Shown in pieces: positions 55,709 through 64,000 of a stretch of 64,000 nucleotides of DNA. The notes below the pieces were generated by a model that saw nothing but the letters and a program-made list of their open reading frames with translations, did not search any database and was not told the origin of the DNA. The translations under genes and the position numbers were made by a program. How positions within the stretch are numbered: position 1 is the first letter of the stretch; the number at the start of each line of letters is the position of its first letter. Source of the DNA: Marsupella aquatica (taxonomy: Eukaryota > Marchantiophyta); the NCBI GenBank assembly GCA_973895155.1, contig OZ316899.1, positions 7,564,001 through 7,628,000 of the forward strand, written 5' to 3'.

Positions 55709-56053
55709 AAGGTGAGATATGTGATACCGCTCTCACACCTATGCCTGTGACTATACATGATTGGACTCTGATATGGTCATGGGTGTACATGCAGAGGCGG
55801 TACATTTGAGGACAGCGGAGGAGGTGGTGACACCCTCCAACATTTAGGAATTTTGTGTCATTCACTTGACAGTAGGTACACTACTCGCAAACCTGTTTTT
55901 TTCTTTTGGGGTGGTTTAGGGTTTGTGAGAATTTAGTACACGTTATGTTAACTCTTTTGGCAGATATAGTCAGGGATATATGGAACACAAATACCACCAT
56001 TCGGCATCCTTGTTCACTGCTGTCCATGACTGCAGTGCTCCCAGCCTGTTACA
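55709..56053 (+). other. Gap before the transposase gene
   Basis: No coding recognised; possibly the Tnp2 promoter. Confidence 0.35.
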
Positions 56054-58902
56054 ATGCACCCTGGTCACCACCCTCCCCAGACCCAGCCCAGGGCACAGGC
56101 ACTGCCTTTGCATCATCCCACAAGGATATCACACCATGATAATAAGCTTTGGCAGCGTGAAAGGTTACGAACAAGACTTTCAGGAGCCAGTAGGATGAGA
56201 TGTCCTTGTGCAATCTGCCAAGGATCCCGTACCAGGGGTCTGAATGAGGTTTGGCGGCATATTGCGGTTCATGGAAGAGATCCACGACATCAAGTTTGGA
56301 ATGATCCTGCAGAGGAAGATTCTTCCGACGAGGAGTGGAGGTTAGAATTTGATGTTGCCAATGCTGCAAGACGGACAAGTGAGGTTCTGCCTGGTGCATT
56401 TGAAAATGTTGTAGCTGGTCTCTGTGGGTTGTCAGCTCTCCAACAGGATGGTGCTCAGGCAGCACCACGTGACGAAGGAATTCATGTGGAAGAGATGGTG
56501 AGAGACATCTTCCAAGACTTGGATGCATTTCACGATGGGCTGGACAACGAAGAGGATACGGCTGCAGATGCAAGTGTGCCCCCTGTCGAAGAGCCTCTTG
56601 ATGAGTTTGAGATAGGGCAGGAAACCCCTAGGCATGATGGGATGTTTGGCTCTCCCTTGCAAATACAGGAAGGCAGGAAGTCTTTGTACCCCGGTAGAAA
56701 ATGTTCTAAACTGGGATTTGTCATCATGTTCCTGAACATTTGCGGCAACCACAATGTCCCCAACGTTTTGGTTTCTGAGTTGTTGGCATTCTTGCGAACA
56801 ACTGTGCTACCAGATGGTAATATTTTGCCCAAGAACATGTACAAGGCAAAAAGATGCATATCTAATCTTGGATTGAACTATGATTCCATCCATGCCTGTC
56901 CTGATGGGCATGTTCTTTTCAGAAAGGAGTATAAAGAATCGTTGACATGCCCTAAGTGTGGGAAGCACAGGTATTGGAACTCAGGAAAGTCTATGGTTCC
57001 CGCCAAGGTACTTTGCCATTTTCCACTCATTCCCAGACTTCAGCGGATGTTCAGAAGCCGTGCCATCTCGGAGATGATGACTTGGGCAACTAACAAGAAA
57101 AGTGATGATGGGCTACAATGACATGCTATAGATTCAAGGCAATGGAAACTCATAGATGAGATGTATCCCGAATTTGCTGTTGAGCCAAGGAATGTCAGAC
57201 TTGGGCTGTCATTGGATGGGGTAAACCCATTTGGAGACAAGAACAACAAATTTTTGTGTTGGCCTGTAACTATTTTGAATTATAACCTTCCTCCTTGGAT
57301 GACTACAAAGCGATTTTTTGTTCTGATGGTCCTACTAATGCCAGGGCCAGACAGTGTTGTATCTGCCAACATAGATGTGTTTCTGGCTCCCCTAGTGGAG
57401 GAATTGAGAAAGCTTTGGGAGGAAGGAGTCCTCACATATGATGTCCTACAGAGGCTTGGGAGGTTGAACCCATTCATCCTTAGAGTCATCGTCATTCTGA
57501 CTATAGCTGACTACCCAGCCCATGGGATGATATCAGGCCAAACAACAAAAGGATATTGTGCTTGTACTATCTATGGGCGCAATGTCACCAGTGAGTACTC
57601 CAGAGCCCTGCAGAAAGTGATATACATGGGCCATCGTCGTTTTTTGAAGGCAGATCACCCTTACAGAGAAAGACAGGCATTGATTGCACACTTTGGCAAT
57701 GAGATTGAGCAACGTGGACCCCCGACACGAGTGACCAAAGAGGAGATCAGGCAGTGGGGAGCACTGAGGGATGACTATATCAAACAAGGGGGCAGGGAAG
57801 ATGGAGTGAGTGATCCAATAAAGCGATATGGTGTAAAAAGACTTAGCATATTGGACTTGGAGCTCAAGTATTGGAGGGTAAGCCTCTTGGAGTTGATGCT
57901 AATTGGGATACATGTTTTGGTTCAGAGCATGTGCATTCATTTTGAAGAGAGAGACTAAACTTGAGGCATTTGCTGACGCTTTTGCATTGCAACGGTGCAG
58001 GAGTTTGAGCCAAGCAAACATAACATTGATGTTATGCACATTGAGAAGAATATTTGTGAGAGTCTACTCAGATTCTTGTGTGGAGAGAAAGACACTGGTT
58101 CAGTGAGATTGGATCTTGAATAGAGGGGAATGAAACCCCATCTTTGGTTGAGGCCACATGCCCACAGAGCTGATGTGCTCTTGAAGTACCAAGCGCCCTA
58201 TGTTCTGACAGATACAGAGTGGCAACTATTTGTGCAGAGGTTGAGTTCTTTGAAGGTTCCTTCAAACTATGGCAGTGCTTTCAAGAAGCATATCATGACT
58301 AGAAAGCTTGGTAGTATGAAAAGCCATGACTACCATATATTGATGCAACAGGTGTTGCCTTTATGTCTGAGGGGCCTGTTGCAGAAGCCTGTTCGTAATG
58401 TGATCATGCGACTCAATGATGTGTTTCGTCATATTTGTGTGAAGGTTTGGGATGAAATACACTTCCCACAATTGACAGGAGATGTCGCTCAGGTGCTGTG
58501 TGACCTGGAGATTTATTTTCCTCCCGCATTTTTTGATGTGATGACCCACCTACTTGTCCATGTTGTGGAAGAGCTACACCAATTTGGGCCTATGAGTGCT
58601 CGTTGGTTGTACCCTTTGGAACGGTACATGAAGCTACTCAAAGGTCACGTGAGAACATATTACAAACCTGAAGCAAGCATGGCTAAAGGTTACATCAAGG
58701 ATGAGACTCTGGGATTTCTGACCGAATACATAGCACAATATGAGCATGTGAAGACCAGGGTGTGGAATTCTGATGAGGAGGAAGGGGTGATAGGTGAAGT
58801 ACTGGAAGGGGCTGCAACCACAAAGAACCTGACCACATCTATGAGAGACTTGGCACATGACTTTGTATTGCACAACACTGTGGTGATGGAACCCTGGATA
58901 CA
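56054..58902 (+). pseudogene. Tnp2-type CACTA transposase with DUF4218-like region
   Basis: The N-terminal association finger is CPCAICQGSRTRGLNEVWRH at about 56200-56270. The transposase core follows: LGLSLDGVNPFGDKNNKF, CWPVTILNYNLPPWM, VLLMPGPDSVVSANIDVFLA, TTKGYCACTIYGRN. A 123-bp intron (57878-58000, GTAAGC/GCAG) leads to KHNIDVMHIEKNICES. The DUF4218-like part carries MKSHDYHILMQQVLPL, LEIYFPPAFFDVMTHLLVHV and ARWLYPLERYMKLLKGHVR. Stops are TGA at 57119-57121 and TAG near 58127. The exon end is CA|GTGAGT at 58902. The protein cuts and moves the element. Confidence 0.9.
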
Positions 58903-59019
58903 GTGAGTGCATACATGTGCTATAATCCAGTTCATGAGCTTAAATGTTGTGTGCGTGTGATTTTCTCCTTCAGCCTGTTCATATTTACCCAAGCTAATGT
59001 TGTGTGGTTGTTTGTTCAG

Positions 59020-59790
59020 GGAGTATGAGTCATTGAAGGCGGCCCATCCCACTGCAGGAACAACTTTTCCAGGTTTCATGGAGTGGATTAAAGTGGCAAT
59101 TAGAGAGCATCACAAGACCCACCCAGACATGGATGCAGACGTTTACCTACTGTCTAATGCCCTAGCCTAAAAGTGAAGACTTACAAACGAATGAGAGCAT
59201 ATGGGAATCACTTTCGAGTGAAGGATGGTGACAGTGCCTACAGGGTGACAAATGACTGTGGGCTCATCACTGTATTTGAGCAACAGAGCCACAATCACGA
59301 CAGGGCCTGGATGGAGATGGGATATGTGGGAGAATTAGTTGACATATGGGCTCTGGACTATGGGGCGGTGTCCAGTCCTGTGATTCTTATGAAAGGTTCA
59401 TGGGTGCGGCAGGATTGGCTTGGTAATAGGGCTACCATGAAGAGAGACAACGACGGTTTCTTGCTGGCCAATTTCAGAGGGAAATTGCCCGAATGGTCTG
59501 AGCCATTTGTGTTTCCCATGCCAGTCAGGTGGAGCAAGCTTTCTTCCTGGATGTGGAAGACTCCCCAGGTTGGCGTGTAGTGTGTCATAAATAGGCCAGG
59601 CAACGTCGAATGGAAGGATCAAACCTTGAGTTTCATTTACACTCTCATAGTGCCTTTGATCGTCGGCGTTCACACCAAGTGCTTGTAGTTCATGATAGCG
59701 GGGACTTCATTCCTGTGACAAGGGTAGATGCATTTGCTGAAGGAGGCAAATTCAGAGATGCAGATGCCAACAGTGTGCCTGTGCCATGAG
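59020..59790 (+). pseudogene. C-terminal (DUF4216-like) part of the CACTA transposase
   Basis: This is joined to the previous exon across an intron 58903-59019, giving IQEYESLK. It continues with TTFPGFMEWIKVAIRE, then after a small shift near 59165 with VKTYKRMRAYGNHFRVKDGD, CGLITVFEQQSHNH and VGELVDIWALDYG, which is DUF4216-like. A second frameshift near 59530 leads to FFLDVEDSPGWRVVCHK. It probably ends near 59788. Part of the same transposase protein. Confidence 0.8.
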
Positions 59791-59857
59791 TAATGTGAAT
59801 TGTTTGCATGGACATTAGTGAGGGGATGTGTAATAAAGTAATTCTGAAGCAACACAG

Positions 59858-62800
59858 ATGTATGGATGGATGCCTGGTGATTGTGGATGCATTGTGTTAT
59901 ACGGGGTGACCATAGATGACATGTTTTTGTGGTCCAATAGGATGGAACAGAGTGACACAGAGATGTGTGAGTATGAAAGGAAAGCTATGGAACAACAAGC
60001 ATACGTGAAAGCCAAAATTGCAGAACTGGATCTGGAAAAGGATGTGGCTGAATTGTAAGGGAACGATTCTCAACTACACCCCTCCGCTGATTTGTGTGAC
60101 ATGAATAGTTCAATGTGGCACTGAAATTGTGACTGTATTCTCATATTGGAATGTCGTAGAGCAGCAGGTTTTTCAAAGAAACAAAAGGAGTACGCAAGAA
60201 GGGTGACCAACACTATCTCTGGGCCTGTGCGTCGGAGTGACAGGTTGAGCAAGAAGGTCGTACCTACAATGGCAGAATGTGGAGATGACATGGATGCTAT
60301 GCAAGTGGGTGCAGACACTAGACAAGAAGATGAGTATTTTCGAGAGGAAATGGATGAGGATGGGGGTTATGAAGATGAATACATTGCAGAGCAGCCCCAA
60401 AAGAAACAGGTAAGTAGTTTTCCCAACAAGCTAGGTTTAGAGTTAAAAACTCTTGTTGAGAGGTTTCATATGTTCAGTACTACACCCTATGTACCTTGCT
60501 TAGTTCCTGACATTGTAGTTGGTGATGTGATGCAGCGTCTTGCCAGTTCTGTTTTGCCTGCAAAGCCTGTGCATGCACCATACTAGCAGGGGGGCTGACC
60601 TCTGATCAAGGTTGGCGAGGTGGTAGTAGTGGTAGATCCCAGGCTGGTGCCCAATACTATGGCAGGGGGCAAGCTCTAGGTTATGCCCGTGGCAGAGGCA
60701 GAGCAGGCCCAAACCCATAGTCTCGTGGGTATGGACGTCCACCTCAACCATGGGGATGTGAGTATATATATATATGCCAGTTATTTGTGAAGGCATGGCA
60801 CTCCTGAATTTCAGACTACATATCAATTTTTGACATTGTTTGGGATGTATTGGATTCAGACAACATGAAATTCTGTCCACCTGCCATTGCATGCAGATTC
60901 TGCCCAACCTGATTGGGCAAATGCTGGTAATGATCAGTTCCAATGTCCACAAGGACAGACATGGGTTGAACCAGGTTGGGAGGATGGTGGTGGGTCGTGG
61001 AATGAACAAGGTTGGGAAGGTGGTGAAGGTAATTGGCAGGGATTTCAAAATACAGTACCTACAAATGTTGGAAGAGGGGCAGGTAATCTCTGATCTTGTC
61101 AGCAATGGAAGAACTCATTATATGTGGAGTCCATTGATGTGGGGGGGATTCTGCATATGTATAATAATAGAAAATGTATGTGTGCATGTTGGACAGTCGA
61201 ACCATCGACTCAAGTATTCACTAATGCCCCTATGCAGATGCAGCACGGAAGGGGGCCAGGTATGTTGGTGAATGTTCATATGTTTTCCTATAGTTTGTAC
61301 TACGTTTTCAGTACATATGTTTGCAGCCACATACCTAGAAAGTGACATCATCCGGCCCCTGTACTAGGCTGGACAGGTGGTCCAGGGTCACAACAATTCC
61401 AGAGTCCAGTCCCTGCACAGGCATCTACAGGCAGAGCTACAGGTATGTATGTTTGAAGAATTTTTCTTGAAGTGAAGCATTGAATGTTGCCGTCATCCAT
61501 TCTGCTGTATGTGGTTCTCAAGCATGAATGGCATTGTATTTTCCCAGGTGGCTTCAGAACCACAGGTAGGGTGAATGAAGGGGTGGCCAATACAACGCCC
61601 AGTACTACCAAGAGTAGTGCACGAGGGGAGGTGACAAAGAAAGGGAACGTAAAGTTGAATGAGAGACAATGGGTGGATGCTGAGTGTCCTCGTAAGAACC
61701 GTTGGCATGCTGATTTGAAAGCTGAAGTATTGCGTTATTTGATGTGAGTGTTATTAATTTTAAAAAACAACATCCAAAAGATTGGAAGACTGTATGTGAA
61801 AATGTTGCTGCCAAATGGAATTATGTGGGCAGTGATGATGGCGCGGACATAGGTTGCCTAGAGAGTACAGTAGGTAAAATCATAAAGCAAGAGAGGTGGA
61901 GAATGCATAAGGCTTGGAAGGAAGGTGGGCAAAAGCCAGATATGCCTCCACCAGCCAGTTGTGATGATAAAGTGTGGGCAAGGTTAGTAGCTTATTTTGT
62001 AACAGATGCTTCTAAAAAGAAGAGTTCACAGATGACCGAGGCCAGGTTGAGTGTTCAGAACCCTAATCTGACAGGAAGGACCAGCATTGCACCGACAGCA
62101 AAACATTTGGTAAGAATCAATGGCCTAGCTATGTAATTTATGCTACACTATGTACTATTTTTTAGTGTAAACCCATACATGTAAACTTTGTTTTTTAGTG
62201 TACGTTCCATGAATAATAATGATAATTTGTGTTTGCCATGCATGTGCAGAAAGCCCAATTGGGGCAAAGACCTTCAAAAGAAGAGTTGAGGGCTGATATT
62301 GTGAACACCCGGGCTCAAGAGGGTGCATCTGAATCCTCCAAGCATGTAAGTTATATGAGTTCTGATTGGTAATTTAATGACCTGCGTTGAATTTCAGGTG
62401 TACACTGTATATAACATTGATTGTGCATATATTGCCCAACATTTCATATGGAGTGATTGAACCTATACCCTTGTGTCATGTAGGGAGGTGGATCTTCACT
62501 TACAAAGATAAGTGGTCGTTTGAAGGCTGTCGAAACATGTCTTCCAGAGATCAATGAACGTTTGAATTCATTGACTGACTTGTTCCATGTGAACTTCAAG
62601 ACATTAATGGAAGCTATTGTGTCGGTGAGAGATAAAATTGATTCCAATTCTGCAGGAGTTCCACCATCACCACTTGAGGTGGCAAAGTCGATGCACTCTT
62701 CTGGCATGCCAACGACATGTAGGCTTGAAGGTAAGGCCTGTACAACTATGTGGGATATGATTAGTAAATGTATAGTTTGAATTGACATAGTTTGTTGAAT

Positions 62801-63641
62801 GTGTTATTTTCAGTAACATATATTGTGGTTGTTGTGTCCATAGAGAATAAAACAGGTGCTGCAGAGAAGAAGTATGAGAACCTGGCAAATACTCGCTGTA
62901 ATTTAGAGGCAACAAAGTTGCAGTCTGTACAAGCAACTTGTTTGACAGAGGGCAGTCAACCATGTTTGGATGAGGATGACATTGGCAAGGGAGTGGATGA
63001 TATCAATGTTGGGGCAAATGAGGATATCAGCAAGCATGACAATGATACCATTGAGCCAGATTCATGCTATGTAGATCTTGACTCCATTGCAGAGATAAAT
63101 GATTTGCAGAATGTATCATTCTCAATGACAGGTGTGCCTCTTGTTGAGATAAATCCAACCAAAGAGTTAGTTGGTATGACACTCCCAGGTGGTGAACTTG
63201 CTGCTGTGACAGTCCTAACAGAGGAACCTACTGAGCCTAGCTTCACTACTGTGAAGAGAGGAAGCATGCGCACACGAAGCAAGTCTGCTGGTGGGAGCAG
63301 AGCCACGTCAAAGGTTTCATACAAACCTCCAAGAACGGTGCTGGCAGAAAGATCTAAGGTGGAAGTCGGGAAAGCACCTAATGCTGAGGGACAAAGTGGC
63401 TTGTTAGCTGTTGATGAGAGTGGAACACGAGTAGGATTTGGCAAAGTGTAGGTTGGTTCCACAACGTTCCATGGCAAGCGGATTCCCCCAGGTTATTCAG
63501 TAGTGTTAGTCACATTACTAGTGAAACCTAAAGCTGTCCTTCCCATTCCAAACACAAATGATGATCCTCCTCGAAAGACACTTGGAGATGCTGCAGGTTC
63601 TTTGGTATTATGGCCAAGCAAGTTCATAGAGGATCCATAAC
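59858..63641 (+). pseudogene. TNPA/Ptta-like second CACTA protein, multi-exon
   Basis: An N-terminal acidic/basic region (60146-60409, donor CAG|GTAAGT) is followed by Gly/Gln/Trp-rich exons (GYARGRGRAGPNP; EDGGGSWNEQGWEGGEGNW). A conserved Ptta/En-Spm-type block then reads RWRMHKAWKEGGQKPDMPPP, WARLVAYFVTDASKKKSS, KAQLGQRPSKEELRADIV. Introns 62110-62249, 62346-62483 and 62731-62843 have consensus ends and matching phase. A coiled-coil exon (GRLKAVETCLPEINERLNS) and an acidic tail follow, then a TAG at 63450-63452 and a final block LPIPNTNDDPPRKTLGDAAG ending at 63641. TNPA-type proteins bind subterminal repeats and relieve silencing in Spm. Confidence 0.78.
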
Positions 63642-64000
63642 AATGTCATGCCATTATTTGTTTGTAGTGTGAGTCATGTTATGTAGATTTTAGATGTCAA
63701 GAAGGAGTACAAGAATCATGTCCTCTTGGAGATTCATAGTATCATGCATGTGCTTTCAGTTATCTCATCATACAGTCATCAATTATGAGTTCCTGTTTTG
63801 TCTGAATTACATTGATCACATTGTAAACTATTCCATTGGAATTCAAATGATCTACATTTTTGAGCAAGATTGTGATTCTGTTTAATTCTTATTAATGTTT
63901 TGTGTAGGATCTCCTTATATGATGCTTTGTTTCATGTGAATGTCATTCATGCTATGTTCATTTCTTGTATTCAATGTGTTATATTTCTAAAGTTAGAACA
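63642..64000. other. Sequence after the CACTA second gene
   Basis: AT-rich, no coding, no palindrome array and no TAGTG terminus seen before the window ends. Confidence 0.4.

Larger units (their letters stand above)
56054..63641 (+). mobile_element. CACTA (En/Spm) DNA transposon, coding core; ends not seen
   Basis: A Tnp2-type transposase and a TNPA/Ptta-like second gene are adjacent on the plus strand, the standard two-gene set of plant CACTA elements. Splice sites of both genes look intact, while a few stops and frameshifts are present. No CACTA or TAGTG terminus was identified. The left end may be near the palindrome array at 48.4-48.9 kb, which would make the element over 15 kb and enclose the Ulp1, PHD, BRCT and F-box frames. 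The right end is at or beyond the window edge. Confidence 0.85.

Noticed and set aside
1-64000. tRNA or rRNA genes
   Set aside because: No cloverleaf-like or rRNA-like sequence was noticed by eye; only short tRNA-complementary primer sites were seen.

Overview
The window reads as plant nuclear DNA made almost entirely of transposable elements (TEs), with one recognisable host gene. That gene is a four-exon, clade A-type protein phosphatase 2C (36763-39087, minus). It keeps the ABI1/HAB1-like tryptophan that contacts ABA receptors, so the source is a streptophyte and most likely a land plant. The gene text looks bryophyte- or seedless-plant-like to me, but I cannot fix the species.

Layout. 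1-12000: an old minus-strand Ty1/copia element, split by a younger plus-strand Tnt1-like copia element (2941-9817). The target duplication TATAC is present, and the old reading frame rejoins exactly across the insert. 12001-22848: a plus-strand Ty3/gypsy element with about 960-bp LTRs and extra ORFs after integrase. 22849-23453: remnant sequence with a polypurine tract. 23454-33219: a minus-strand Ty3/gypsy element whose polyprotein carries a cytosine-5 DNA methyltransferase domain between protease and reverse transcriptase, and a PHD finger at the integrase C-terminus. 33220-36762: degenerate, mostly unassignable sequence. 36763-40910: the PP2C gene, leader and promoter. 41151 to at least 46756: a minus-strand RepHel Helitron with a clear 3' end (hairpin plus CTAG). 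46757-49650: low-complexity DNA, tandem repeats and an array of small covarying palindromes. 49652-63641: a CACTA (En/Spm)-type region. It has a minus-strand Ulp1-like protease, then on the plus strand a Cys-rich ORF, an EDM2-like PHD protein, a double-BRCT protein, an F-box protein, a Tnp2 transposase and a TNPA/Ptta-like second gene. Its right end lies near or beyond the window edge.

How the parts relate. Most TE genes carry a few stops or frameshifts, several of the C-to-T type expected from methylcytosine deamination, so they are silenced or decaying copies of families that were recently coherent. The most notable theme is that two unrelated element families here carry chromatin functions: a DNA methyltransferase 'writer' plus PHD 'reader' in one gypsy polyprotein, and PHD, BRCT and F-box genes lying next to CACTA transposase genes. 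The PP2C gene shows no coding lesion and probably sits in the ABA signalling pathway.

All homology statements come from motif recognition by eye; no search was run.
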